A stretch of DNA of 64,000 bases from Aquarana catesbeiana (GCF_042186555.1 NC_133328.1:338622035-338686034); one strand, 5' to 3'. Positions 46,413-58,191 are shown, counted from the first letter of the stretch. Numbers and translations are program-made. Notes: generated from the letters alone by a model not told the origin.

Positions 46413-46416
46413 TTAA

Positions 46417-46802
46417 TGACCACTGGTCTGTTCTTCTGAATGTTTCACTCTGTGTGATGGGGTGCATGTTACTTATTCCTGAGCCCTCAACTACGTATGC
46501 TGTACTGCACATTACATACTCTTGACTACTGCTATCTGTAGGTTGGGATGTATGTTACATGCTTCTGACCAAGGGGCATACAGATTGCAGCAGTCAGGAT
46601 TATTTAATGTACAGTACAATGTATGTTACATACTCCTGACCATACTGTGTATGCTGTGAAAAGCACACTTGTGGTTTCCGTTCATGCTACAATTTAAAAG
46701 ATAGAGCAGGGACCTTTTCCCTGCATTTTCAGGAAGCATGACAGCCCATTCAAATGAAAGAATGCCGCACAAGTGTGAACTAGACCTTCAGAAAGTGCTT
46801 CT
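46417..46802. repeat. Degenerate GTATGTTACATACTCCTGAC repeats
   Basis: Loose repeats of a motif like TGTATGTTACATACTCCTGA continue the region seen at 45,000-45,150 and 45,780-45,930 on the other side of the MITE. No gene. Confidence 0.55.
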
Positions 46803-47144
46803 TTAACCAGTTACCAACCGGCCCATAGCCGAATGATGGCTACAGGGCGGTTCGATAACTCTGGGAGGGCGTACACTGACGCCCTCCCAGAAAACTGCTC
46901 CCAGCCACCCCCTGGGGCACGCACATGGGAACATCCGTGCTCCCATCCTGTGAACCTGGCGCAACATGGATCGTGGTAAAGGGTCAATGACAGTGGCCCT
47001 TTACCATGTGATCGCTCCGTCCAATGATGGAGCGATCACAAATGTAGACAATGCAGGGAAACAGGGTCATCAGGAGTTCATTGCTCTCCTCTCCTCACAC
47101 CGATGCAGCGTGAGAAGAGAGCTATCGTGTGTATGTGTAACAGT

Positions 47145-47730
47145 GCCCAACAGTGCCGCAACAGTGCCCAACAGTGCCACAACAGTGCCACCTGTGCCAC
47201 AACTGTGCCATCTGTACCACATGTGTCACCTGTGCCACCTGTGCCACCTCTGTGCCACCAGAGCCACACCAGTGCAACCAGAGCCACACCAGTGCCACTG
47301 CAGTGCACACCCGTGCCACACCAATGCCACCTGTGCCCATCAGTGCCACCTGTGCCCATCAGTGCTCATCTGCACCACTGCAGTGCCACATCAGTGCCAC
47401 CTGTGCCCACCAGTGCTGCCTGTGCCACCTCTGTGCCACCTCTCTGCCACCAGAGCCACACTAGGGCAACCAGAGCCACACCAGTGCCACTAAAGTGCAC
47501 ATCAGTGCCACACCAGTGCCACCTTTGCCCATCAGTGCCACCTGTGCCACATCAGTGCCGCCTGTACCCACCAGTGCTGCCTTTGCTCACCTATGCCCAC
47601 CAGTGCTGCCTGTGCCCACCAGTGCTGCCTGTGTCCAGTGCCACCACAGTGCTCATCTGTACCATCAGTGTCACTACAGTACAATCAGTGCCCATCTGTG
47701 CCACTACCATGCCATCAGTGCAACTCATTA
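47145..47730 (+). repeat. CAGTGCCACC-type minisatellite in the piggyBac left part
   Basis: Irregular units of 9-36 bp built from CAGTGCCACCTGTGCCCATC run for about 590 bp. Open frames in several phases follow from the lack of stop-forming words. The gypsy element inserted at the right edge, within GTGCC, a word of this repeat. Confidence 0.9.
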
Positions 47731-47735
47731 GTGCC

Positions 47736-48507
47736 TGTCAGGAGACTCCAGTCGCCTCCGTTCGCTGGGCTCTGGGGCGCATGCGCAGTGGACTGGCGCT
47801 TCAATGCACACCCGTCCACGGCCCGCTGGTGCGGTGCGTGCAGGTGCACGGCGGTCCCCGTGTGAGCGCCGTCGCCCATGCGAGTGCCCGGTAGCGCGTC
47901 ACGCTGACGCGCGCGCCGGGGGTGCTACTTCTGATGACTCCAGCGCCCAGTCGGGTTGCTGGTTTGTCTCCTGTACCTCTGCAATCCTTGTCTGCCTGCT
48001 GATACCTGTGCTGAACCCCTGGCTTGTTACTACAGATACCGCTGCCTGCCTGATACCCTTTTGACTTCTGCTAGTTATACGGATCTTGCTCTGCCTGTCT
48101 ACCCGGTTCTGACCTCTGCCTGCTTAATGGATCTTGCTCTGCCTGATAACCCAGTTCTGACCTCTGCCTGCTTAACGGATCCTGCTCTGCCTGATAACCC
48201 AGTTCTGACCTCTGCTTGTGTAACGGACTTTGCTCTGCCTGATCACCCGGTTCTGACCTCTGCTTGTTTAACGGACTTCCAGTTCCTCAGTCCCCCGGGT
48301 CTGCACAACACTTGCCGGCGCTCCTCCGGCCAGCAACCAAAGTCTGCTACCAGGCCTTCAGTCCCACCTTCGGATCTCTCATATACCAGAAGCCCGTGCC
48401 TCTGTGTGCACCCTGCTCCCTGTATCAATTCCAGGGGTCTGGGTGTGCGTGGTCGTAAGGGCAAGCCGCTCTCGGCATCTTGGCCTTGGTGAGTTTTAGT
48501 CGTGACA
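47736..48507 (+). repeat. Gypsy 5' LTR, 772 bp
   Basis: TGTCA at the start and TGACA at the end. The first 240 bp are GC-rich (GCGCATGCGCAGTGG, GACGCGCGCGCCGG). From 48,085 to 48,290 it holds about five units of a 48-bp repeat (GTTCTGACCTCTGCCTGCTT...). GTGAGTTTTAGTCGTGACA closes it. Confidence 0.88.
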
Positions 48508-48522
48508 GTACAAACTAGCCAG

Positions 48523-49460
48523 ATGTCCGAGGCCGACAGAGCGCGCTCTCCTTTGGAGATCCTGTGTCAGCAGGTCTCCACTCTTGCTGACTCCGTGCAA
48601 AAACTACAGGAGGGATATACTCAGATTGTCAACCGCCTCCAACAGATTACGGTGTCACTTCCTTCTGCAGCCGCAGCTCCCGCACCCAGTAGTGGAGGTC
48701 CGCTCCCTCAGGCTACCGCCAGTCCCACAGTCATCATGGCACTCCCAGAGCCCAGGGTTCCTACACCAGAACAGTTCTCAGGGGACCGTAAGAAATTCAG
48801 GGCCTTCAAAAACGCATGTTCCCTCTACTTCGCTCTCCAGCCCAAAACCTTCTCATCGGAAGTTGTTAAGGTGGGATTTGCGATCTCTCTATTGTCTGAG
48901 GAACCTCAAGCCTGGGCCCACGGCTTGATAGAACAGAGAAGTCCAGTGCTAAACACAATAGATGCCTTTTTTGAGAGTATGCCCCAGCTCTATGACGATC
49001 CACAGTGCATGGCTACAGCTGAAGCCATCCTGCACCACCTGTCCCAAGGAAGGAGACCAATTGAGGACTACACGGTGGAATTTCATAAATGGGCGGCCGA
49101 CACAAATTGTTCAAACTGCTCAAGGATGAATTAGCCAGGATGGAAACTCCCGCTTCCTTGGAAGAATTAATCCAAGCAGCCACGAAACTGGACAGGCGCC
49201 TGCGTGAGTGACGCTCAGAGCGCTTTCAAGGCCCGCGTCCTGCCTGGACACCGTCCAGACCCTGCCTGTCCAGTCACCATCCTCAACGACAGCTGCTACT
49301 ACATCAGTTCCTGAGGCCGGACCTATGCAGCTTGGCCTGGTCCGTGCTCCGCTGACCTCTGAAGAGAGGCAACGCAGACGGCAATCCAACCTGTGCCTCT
49401 ATTGGGGGCGAGCCGGACACTTCCTGCGCAACTGCCCAATAAGGCCTAGTAAGTTCCTTC
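48523..49460 (+). pseudogene. Gypsy gag pseudogene
   Basis: Gag packages the element RNA. The ATG at 48,523 (MSEADRARSPLEIL) lies 16 bases after the LTR. A coiled-coil-like N-terminus is followed by the capsid region (PTPEQFSGDRKKFRAFKNAC near 48,760; EPQAWAHGL near 48,905). A frameshift near 49,100 ends the first frame after 203 residues; capsid sequence continues as ELARMETPASLEELIQAATK. The zinc knuckle near 49,395 reads CLYWGRAGHFLRNC, where Trp stands in place of the second Cys of C-x2-C-x4-H-x4-C, so RNA binding would be impaired. Confidence 0.87.
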
Positions 49461-49499
49461 AGCCAAATTTGATGAACTGTCAAAACAACAGTGCTCCAA

Positions 49500-52400
49500 A
49501 AACTTACCTGATGTTGTTTGTTTCCCTACAGCTTCCGGAAGGGGAGACCCGCTTAGCGGCCATCATTGATTCCGGAGTGTGCAGTTGCTTCGTAGACGCT
49601 GCCTTGGCCCACAGTCTGAACATCCCTCTGCAAACCAAAGCTTAAGGTCTACGGATACATCTGGCCGACGGGTCACTTCCCCGTTCAGGTCCCATCACCC
49701 AGGAAACCCAACCTATTCTTGTAACCACAGATTCTGGTCATCAGGAATTTCTACGGCTAGACCTCATTCACTCTCCTATCTTTCCTGTTATACTGGGCTT
49801 GCCCTGGTTACAGGCTCATGACCCACAGATCAAATGGAGTACTAAGGCGGTATCTTTCCCCTCTCAGTATTGCTCTCAACATTGTCTTCCCACAGCTCCA
49901 AAAGTCTGTGCAACGATTACTGTTCCGCCAGGCAGCCTCCAACATGTTCCCTCCAAGTACCTTGAGTTTCAAGAAGTCTTCAACAAACAAATGGCTGATC
50001 GCCTACCACCTCATCGGCCTTACGACTGTCCGATCGACCTCCTTCCCGGATCTGAAGTCCCGTTTGGCCGTATATTTCCTCTCTTGGAAACTGAGCTGGA
50101 GGCTCTCAAACAATATATCGATGAGAATCTCAAAAAGGGTTTCATCTGTCCCTCATCCTCACCTGCCGGAGCTGGTATATTTTTTGTTGGGAAAAAAGAT
50201 GGTTCCCTTAGGCCAATAGCTCAATAATATCACCATGAAGAACAGGTACCCACTGCCGCTCATTCCTGAACTGTTTCAATGGTTCCGATCAGCTAAAGTG
50301 TTTTCCAAACTTGACCTCCAGGGTGCCTACAATCTCGTTAGGATCAGGGCTGGGGACGAGTGGAAAACGGCTTTTAGGTCCAGGTTCGGACATTTTGAAT
50401 ACCTAGTGATGCCATTCGGGCTCTGTAATGCTCCGGCCACCTTTCAACACCTGGTGAATGATATATTCTGAGAATACCTGGATGATTTCCTTGTTGTCTA
50501 CCTGGATGATATTCTTATTTTCTCCTCCACTATTGAACTGCACAAGGGGCATGTAAAAAAGGTCCTTACCATACTAAAACAACACAAGCTATATCTGAAA
50601 GTTGAAAAGTGTGAATTTGAAAAATCAGTCGTACAATTTCTTGGGTTCATCATTTCAACCAATGGGGTCGCAATGGACCCACAAAAGATTCAGGCAATTC
50701 AGGAATGGCCGGCCCCATCTGACAAAAGGGGGTTACAGCGGTTTATAGGGTTTGCCAACTTCTACCGAAAATTTATTGTCGGATTCTCTGCGATTGTGGC
50801 ACCTATCACTCAGCTAACCCGTCAGCATGGTTCCTTTCAGTGGTCCCAAGCCGCACAAGAAGCCTTTTAGAAATTGAAGACGTTGTTCAGTTCCGCCCTG
50901 ATTCTCTGTCATCCTGATCCGATTTAACCATTTGTACTAGAGGTGGATGCATCGGAAATCGCAACCGGAGCAATTCTTTCCCAAAGACAGGGACCTAAAG
51001 CCATTCTACATCCTGTAGCTTTCGCATCCAGGAGACTTTGCCCGCCGGAACTCAATTACGATGTGGGTGACAGGGAGCTGCTGGCCATAAGGTTCGCTCT
51101 AGAGGAATGGAGGTATTTACTGGAAGGTGCAGTACACCCGGTCATGATCTTTACGGATCACAAGAATCTGGAATACCGCCGAACAGCAAAACTACTAAAA
51201 CCCCGACAAGCCCGTTGGGCTCTTTTCTTTTCTCGTTTTAATTTCCATATATCCTACAGACCTGGTGCAAAAAACGGAAAGGCAGACACACTCTCTCGGA
51301 TGTTTTCTGCAGATCTCCAAACATCGGGACCGAGCACTATCCTCTCTCCACAAAACTTTCTTGGACTGACTCAGGCGGACCTAATATCATTCATCAGGTC
51401 CTCATCTAACTTGTGTACCGATCCAGAGGTACATTCCTTGAAGAAATGTGAGGATCTTTTTTGGATCCAGGGAAAAATTTTTGTACCTCAAGAGACACGG
51501 CCGTTAACCCTTAAAATGTGTCATGACCATAAATTGGCGGGGCACTTCGGGATGAAGAAGACGTCTGAGCTGATCTCTTGCTCCTTCTGGTGGCCTGGGT
51601 GGAGACGGGATTGTAAAGAGTATGTGGCTTCCTGCCCTCTGTGCCAACAGAACAAGGGCCAAAACGCCAAGTCCTGGGGCTTGCTCAAGCCCTTGCCCAT
51701 CCCGGAACGGCCATGGGACGATGTGTCCATGGATTTTATTGTAGACTTGCCGGCCTCAGAGAGTTTTCTTGCCCATGAGGGGCACTCCTTCTGCCGTAGA
51801 CACAGCCAATATCTTTTTGAAAGAGATTGTTAGGCTCCATGGTGTGCCGAAGAGTATTGTGTCAGATAGGGGTGTGCAATTTACGTCTAAATTCTGGAGG
51901 GAACTCTGCAAAACCCTGGATATCAAAGTCTGCCTCTCTTCAGCGTATCACCCTCAAAGCAACGGCCAAACGGAGAGGACAAACCAGACCCTGGAGCAAT
52001 ACCTCCGTTGTTTCTGCTCAGGATCCCAGGACGATTGGGCAAGTCTTCTCCCGTACGCTGAATTTGCCTATAACAATTCTGTTCATGCCGCTACCAACCA
52101 AACACCCTTCTGGGCAAATTGTGGGTTCCACCCTACGTTTCTTTCTAATGACATCCCTGAAATGACAGTTCCTGCAGTTCAAGACAGGATAACCTCTTTG
52201 CAATCCAACATTCAGAAGATTCCAGACATGCTACACAAGGCACAAGAGGATTACAAAAAACAGTACGATCGGGGCAGGAGGGAGAATCCAATGTTTGATA
52301 TAGGAGAGGAGGTCTGGCTATCCACCACTAACCTTAAATTACCTTTGCCATCTCGAAAACTTGGACCCAAGTTCATCGGTCCTTTTCAAGTCAAGAGAAT

Positions 52401-52700
52401 CATTAACCCTGTGGCTGTTGAGCTAGCACTACCAAAAATGTACCGGATCCATCCTGTTTTCCATGTATCCTTGTTGAAGCCTGTTGTGCCCAGCCCTTTT
52501 CCGGGAAGAGGAGAGCTTCCTCCCCCGCTGATCAGGGTGGATGGGGAGAACGAGTTTGAGGTGGAATCCATCCTGAACTGTAGAAAGAAGGGCAGGCAGC
52601 TACAGTACATGATCCAGTGGAAAGGATACCCACCTGAGGACAATTCTTGGGAACCCGCTAAGAACCTGCATGCACCACGCCTAATTCAAGCCTTCCACTG
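49500..52700 (+). pseudogene. Gypsy pol pseudogene: protease, RT, RNase H, integrase, chromodomain
   Basis: Domains in order: aspartic protease (AAIIDSG near 49,565; VILGLPWL near 49,790); RT (VGKKDGSLRPI near 50,187, LDLQGAYNLVRIR, VYLDDILIF with YLDD at 50,498-50,509); RNase H (LEVDASEIATGAIL near 50,940, DRELLAIRFALE); integrase with zinc-binding N-terminus (CHDHKLAGH...CPLCQ) and core residues in SMDFIVDLP, SDRGVQFTSKFW and GQTERTNQTLEQ; chromodomain (FEVESILNCRKKG, IQWKGYPPEDNSWEP near 52,620-52,660). Breaks include a stop near 49,645, a frameshift near 50,220, TGA at 50,469-50,471 (a CGA to TGA change by the look of the context), TAG at 50,868-50,870 and a frameshift near 51,765. The gene's own end is deleted; the frame runs into the LTR to 53,205. 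Confidence 0.92.
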
Positions 52701-52701
52701 C

Positions 52702-53220
52702 TGCAATCCTTGTCTGCCTGCTGATACCTGTGCTGAACCCCTGGCTTGTTACTACAGATACCGCTGCCTGCCTGATACCCTTCTGACCTCTGCTAGTTAT
52801 ACGGATCTTGCTCTGCCTGTCTACCCGGTTCTGACCTCTGCCTGCTTAACGGATCTTGCTCTGCCTGATAACCCGGTTCTGACCTCTGCCTGCTTAACGG
52901 ATCCTGCTCTGCCTGATAACCCGGTTCTGACCTCTGCTTGTGTAACGGACTTTGCTCTGCCTGATCACCCAGTTCTGACCTCTGCTTGTTTAACGGACTT
53001 CCAGTTCCTCAGTCCCCCGGTTCTGCACAATACTTGCCAGTGCACCTCCGGCCAGCAACCAAAGTATGCTACCAGCCCTTCAGTCCCACCTTCGGATCTC
53101 TCAAGCCCGTGCCTCCGCGTGCCCCCTGCTCCCTGTATCAATTCCAGGGGTCTGGGTGCGCGTGGTTGTAAGGGCGAGCCGCTCTCGGCATCTTGGCCTC
53201 GGTGAGTATTAGTCGTGACA
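52702..53220 (+). repeat. Gypsy 3' LTR, 5'-truncated
   Basis: Matches 47,980-48,507 of the 5' LTR with about 3-4% substitutions by eye and a 10-bp gap near 53,103. The first 240-odd LTR bases and the polypurine tract are absent; the chromodomain frame joins directly at CACTG/CTGCAATCC. Confidence 0.9.
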
Positions 53221-53299
53221 GTGCCTCTACAGTGCCCAATAGTACACATCAGTACCCTGCAGTGCTGCCTCACCAGCCACCAGTATAACAAAAAAATAT

Positions 53300-55101
53300 T
53301 TTATTAGCGAGGAGGCCTACCAGCGTCCAATTTGGATTCGGATGAACCCGTGACAAGCAGTGGGTCTGATATAGAATTGGAAGAGGAACGTGTGCCCGTG
53401 AAAAGAAGGCATTCTGGCGTGGTGCAGTAGCCTACTACCAGCAGCGAAGGGCCATCCCCCTCGAGCGCAGTGCCGTCCACCTCAAGAGCAGTGCTGTCCA
53501 CCTCAACCGCAGTGCCACTGCAACAAAGGCCAGGCACCTGTAGGGTGTCATCTCAGCCCCAAAGGGATAGGGGCCATGCCAGCCTTCCCTATGCCCTTCA
53601 AAACCCCCTGTGGCTTCCCCCTAATTCCAGAGCAGCAAATATCCCCCCTTTTACCATCCAGCCAGGTGTCCAGGTGAACACCGATGATTTTGTCATGCTT
53701 TTCATTTAATTTTCACCTTTTCAGACTTACTATAGTCCATTGTGGCCCAGTGCAACCTTTATGCACAGCAGTACATAGTAAGAAACCCTGGTTTTAGTTA
53801 CGCCCGTCCCTTTGAGTGGAGGGAACTTACCATAGAGGAATTCAAAATGTTCTTAGGCCTAACTTTTACTATGAGACTCACCAAAAAAACAAATTCCAAT
53901 CCTATTGGTCTACCAACCCCATCCACCACATGCCACTCTTCTCATCGATTATGCCAAGATCAAGATACCTTATGATTTTGCGGTTCCTCGACTATAATGA
54001 CAGCACCCAGTGCCTTCCCCGAAATGACCCAGCTTTTGACAAATTCTTTAAAATTCGGTCACTCCTAAATTATTTCTCTGAAAAATTTCCCCAGTTATAT
54101 ACCCCCGAACAGAATATCTCCATTGATGAGCCCCTTGTAAAAATTCTCAGGCAGGCTGGGCATCAAACAGTTTATCCCCAGCAAAAGGGCCCGATATGGG
54201 GTTAAAATGTACAAACTTTGTGATCAAGCCACAGGGTACATTTATGCCTTCCAGGTGTACAAAGGGAAGGACCCCTCAACTGCATCCCCCTGAATGTCCA
54301 GAGTATATTGGAGCCAGCGGCAAAGTTGTCTGGGAGCTTGTCTATCCACTCCTTGGAAAGGGATACCATCTTTATGTGGATAATTTTTATACAAGCTTGC
54401 CCCTCTTCCGTAATCTTCACCGGAGGGACAGCCCAGCATGTGGTACAATAGAGCCAATAGAAAGGGCTTCCTGCAAAAACTTGTCAATGAAAGGCTATGA
54501 CGAGGGGAGACAGCGTCTTTGAGGAACCAGGAGCTATTGGCTGTCAAGTGGAGGGACAGACGAAACGTTCACATGCTCACGACAATCCATAATGACACCT
54601 ACGTGGAAGTCTCCAGAAGAAATGGCCCAATACAGAAACCAGCTTGTATCTATGACTATAATTTGTTTATGGGGGGAGTGGACATCAATGTTCAGATGAT
54701 TGAACCCTACCTTTCCACAAGAAAATCCCGTCATTGGTATAAAAAGTGTCCATTTATTTTTTCAGTTTGGCCATGTATAACACTTATATTATTTACCAAA
54801 AATCTACTGAGACCCCCGTATCCTATCTGCACTACCAGGAACAAGTAATGTCTGCCCTTTTGTACCCTGAAAGCCCACCAGAAAATATTCGCTCTGATTC
54901 CGTGAGCAGACTCCACGAGCGCCACTTTCCTGAGAAAATCCCTCCCGTGAAACAGGCCACAGACGTCAGAAGAAATGCCAGGTGTGCCCCAGAGGAGGAG
55001 TTAGAAGAGACACCACTTATTATTGTCCCCAATGTCCTTCCCAACCAGGCCTCTGTATAGGTGAATCTTTCTGCTGTTACCATACTTCTCTAAATTATTA
55101 G
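53300..55101 (+). pseudogene. piggyBac transposase pseudogene
   Basis: The enzyme excises and inserts TTAA-flanked DNA by a DDD mechanism. An acidic N-terminus (SNLDSDEPVTSS, DIELEEE near 53,320-53,390) is followed by the dimerisation and catalytic region. The three catalytic aspartates are present: ISIDEPL (about 54,118), YHLYVDNFYTS (about 54,370) and FMGGVDINVQM (about 54,667). Typical RKSRHWYKKCPF follows at 54,722. The C-terminal Cys-rich zinc domain is readable in a shifted frame (KKCQVCPRGG, YYCPQCPSQPGLC, then FCCYHT near 55,070). At least five frameshifts (near 53,310, 53,880, 54,190, 54,520 and 54,780-54,975) and stops (e.g. 53,488) break the gene. Confidence 0.92.
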
Positions 55102-56873
55102 GGAAGTATGGCAAACGTAATTCTCATTTCCTATCATTTTCCTCCACACCCCTTATGCCACTGCACTGAACTGTACATACCTCTGCCTTCTCTGGAACTG
55201 ACCCTGGCCTGTTATATGACCAAGCTTCTGCCTAATGATAAACTGTACCTACCTCTGCCTGCTCTGGAACTGACCCTGGCTGTTTGACCATGTTTTTTGC
55301 CTGCCTCTTGGACTGATCATTTACCCTGCTATGCTAGTGGGAACACAGGGGTCTCACATATGTGAGGGGCTCCAGAAATGTTTTTCTGGATGCAGGAAAC
55401 TAACTTTTTAGTTTTCTCATATCAAGATTAGGGTCTGGAGACTCAGAGGCTTCAAAGAAATTTGGGTGGGAGAAGCCTCTACCCCTGTCCCCATTCTTTC
55501 CTGGCCTGTTACTTGGACCATGTTCCTGCTTACTACCAGGACCAATATTTTGGCACTGATGGCAATGTCTCTACTTGCACTGACCCTGGACTGTATATGG
55601 ACAGTATCCCTGCCTGTACTGACTATGGACAATATTCCTGCCTGCTGCCTGGACAATTCCATTCACTGTCGCTGATCACATCCATGCCTGCTGCCTGGAT
55701 CAGTGCTCTCTTCCTGTGGACAACTGCACTACTAAAACCACAGGTAATCTTTTTGTTTGCTCAGCAGAATGTATTTTACGGTGTAATTCTTGGTATGTTC
55801 ATGCTATGTGTTAGAAATATGAAGGGCCTTCAAAAATGTGACAGATTGTATGAAAATTAGATGTGTAATTTATGCTTCTAGAATGCCTGAATGTGCTACT
55901 TCAATGTTGGGCCTCTGTAGCTTAGAAATGGACAACTTTGTGTAAAAAAAATGTGTTTTCATTTTTTTTCCACATTTTCCAAAAACTTATGGAAAAAAAT
56001 GAACTCAAAAGACTCATTATGCCTCATAGATTATACGTTGGGGTGTTTGCTTTCCAAAATGGGGTCACTTTGTGGGCGTTTGAATTGTCCTGGTGCTCCA
56101 GGTCCTTCAAAATTGTAATAGGTGGTTGAAAGATTAGATGTGTAATTTATGCTCCTAGAACGCCTGAATGTGCTACTTCAATAATTGGGCCTCTGTATGT
56201 GGCCAGGCTGTGTAAAAGTCTCGCAAATGTGGTATCACCATACTCAGGAGGAGTAGCAGAATATATTTTGGGGTGTCATTTGTGGAATGTACATGCCATG
56301 TGAGAGAAATAACCTGTTATAATGACAATTTGATGTGAAAAAAATAAAAATAAAAAAAATCTTCAGTTTGCAAAGAATTGTGGGAAAAAATTACAACTTC
56401 AAAAAACTAACCATGCCTCCTACTAAATACATTGGAATGTCTACTTTCCAAAAAGGGGTAATTTTGTGGGTATTTGTACTTTCCTGGCTTGTTAGGGTCT
56501 CAAGAAATGAGATAGGCCTCAGTACATCAGGTGTGATCAGATGTGATCAATTTTCAGTGATTGGCACCATAGCTTGTAGACTCTATCACTTTCACACAGA
56601 CTAAATAATATCCACTAATTTGGGTTATTTTTACCAAAGATATGTAGCAGTATAAATTTCAGCCCAAATTTATAAAGAAAAATTACTTATTTGCAAAATG
56701 TTATAATAGAAATAAAGAAAAATAAATTTTTTTACAAACTTTTCGGTCTTTTTTTCATTTATAGCACAGAAAATAAAAAACCCAGAGGTGATCAAATACC
56801 ACCAAAAGAAAGCTCTATTTGTGTGAAAAAAGGACAAACGTTTCATATGAGTACAGTGTTGCAGGACTGAGTA
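55102..56873 (+). other. piggyBac 3' non-coding region with internal direct repeats
   Basis: From 55,150 to 55,700 there are loose repeats of CTGCCTGCTCTGGAACTGAC-type words. From 55,750 to 56,530 one block occurs about twice: ATTTTACGGTGTAATTCTTG and ATATTTTGGGGTGTCATTTG start each, and both contain GCCTC, TTTCCAAAA and GGGGT landmarks (56,034-56,068 and 56,412-56,463). GATTAGATGTGTAATTTATG is repeated at 55,856 and 56,132. The shared piggyBac 3' landmarks (GATCAAATACCACCAAAAG) follow at 56,790. Confidence 0.65.
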
Positions 56874-56881
56874 ATTGTCAT

Positions 56882-58191
56882 TAGACATGTGCATTCATTT
56901 TCGTCCGAATTTCAGGTATTTTCGTTATCGTTTTAACAAACGATAACGAAAGTGCAGAATACGAAAACCAAAAGATCCGACATAAACAAATGCTTTATTT
57001 TCATTTTCTTTGCGACAACAGTTCAATAGAGATAGGAGATTCAACATGACGCTGACAATAACAATCTGTGTCTATCGAACCTGTGGTCGAACGTGCCTAA
57101 CCTTAACTCTATTAGTCCAAGATTATGCTACATAGAAAGAAAAGATTCGACATAGAGAGAAAATATTCCACATAGAGAGAAAAGATTTGACATAGAGAGG
57201 AAAGATCACTGCTGGAATTGGGTGGGGGAAGTAAAATATAAATAATGATGATGATGAATGTTATTGGCCGATTGTAACCAAAGAGGAGGGGCAGTAAAAT
57301 AGCTAGAACTAAGTACACACACACTGAATCATTTCAATGTCAATCTTAGCTGGTCCATTTGTCAGAGAACCTGAATTATTTAGCAATTAAGCATAAACAC
57401 AGCAGCAGAACAATAGTGAAGCAAGCTACAGTTCAACTTAACTTTGTCATAATAATCTGCTGCTATTGTGTTAGTGTTGTGAACTTAATAGTGATACTAG
57501 TGTTGCTAGTGTTGTGATAGCCTCAGAGGCTGCCCGTGTTGTGGGGGGATTTATTATTATAGATTCTATATTATAATGCCATATCAATATCTGACACAAC
57601 GTCGGATGCCACGCCCGCCATTGCACTTGGAGATTGAGAAACGAATGTGAAAGTTGGCTGACTGTTGGGGTAGAGTAGACCATTCAACATGAACAACGAA
57701 GATTTGACAAAGCAACGAAAAACATCTAAATGTCGAATCTTTGGCTTAGGGGGTCTGTCGAAAGTTCTAAGAAGATTCGACGGAGCAGCTAAACTGTACG
57801 ATGCTGCATTCGCACATTTCCGGTCAAATGCATCCGCCCATAGGCTATAGAAAAATTCTAATGTTGGTTGACTAGTAAAATAATTAATAAATATAATTAT
57901 TACTAGTCATACAACATTAGAATTCTACTACAGCTAGCTTGTAGGTGGAAAATTCGACCGGAAATGTATACGTACAGTTTAGCTGCTCCGTCAAATCTTC
58001 TTTGAACATTCGACAGACACCATAAGCCTTCAATGACAGATTCAACCTTAATTCATTTGGATTTTCGGACGAATGCAATTTTTAACGAAAAACAAAATAA
58101 ATAAAAAATAATTTCGGGAGTAACTAAATAAATTTACTTTTCAGACAAAAACGAAATTCCGAAACAAAATATTTCAGTATGCACATGTCTA
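56882..58191. mobile_element. hAT-like MITE, 1.31 kb, 8-bp TSD, inside piggyBac
   Basis: Ends TAGACATGTGCA and TGCACATGTCTA are exact inverted repeats, flanked by ATTGTCAT at 56,874-56,881 and 58,192-58,199. The outer region is rich in TTCG/CGAA words. A large internal hairpin spans about 57,740-58,030 (GGTCTGTCGAAAGTTCTAAG against GAACATTCGACAGACACC; TTCTAATGTTGGTTGACTAG against CTAGTCATACAACATTAGAA). No transposase was seen. Confidence 0.9.

Larger units (their letters stand above)
47736..53220 (+). mobile_element. Ty3/gypsy chromovirus LTR retrotransposon
   Basis: The insert is flanked by GTGCC at 47,731-47,735 and 53,221-53,225 (5-bp TSD). It begins TGTCAGGAGACTCC and ends TAGTCGTGACA, the paired TGTCA/TGACA ends of an LTR element. 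Order is LTR, gag, protease, RT, RNase H, integrase, chromodomain, LTR, as in chromoviruses. Several frameshifts and stops. The 3' end of pol and the first 240-odd bases of the 3' LTR are deleted. No TGG-type tRNA primer site follows the 5' LTR; a self-primed type is possible. Confidence 0.93.

Noticed and set aside
47103..47894. Long open frames rich in Cys, His, Pro and Thr in several phases
   Set aside because: They arise from the CAGTGCCACC minisatellite, which contains few stop-forming words in any phase; several frames are open at once.
47980..48507. LTR of about 530 bp starting at TGCAATCC
   Set aside because: That boundary gives no clean TSD; starting at TGTCA (47,736) gives a 5-bp exact TSD (GTGCC) and matching TGTCA/TGACA ends.
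48502..48522. Gag start upstream of 48,523
   Set aside because: Only a GTG is present in the last LTR bases; the first ATG is at 48,523.
48508..48530. tRNA primer-binding site after the 5' LTR
   Set aside because: No TGG-starting complement to a tRNA 3' end is present next to the LTR.
51769..53205. A natural pol gene ending inside the LTR
   Set aside because: The 5' LTR shows that 240-odd bases are missing from the 3' LTR at exactly the join, so the long frame is a product of a deletion.
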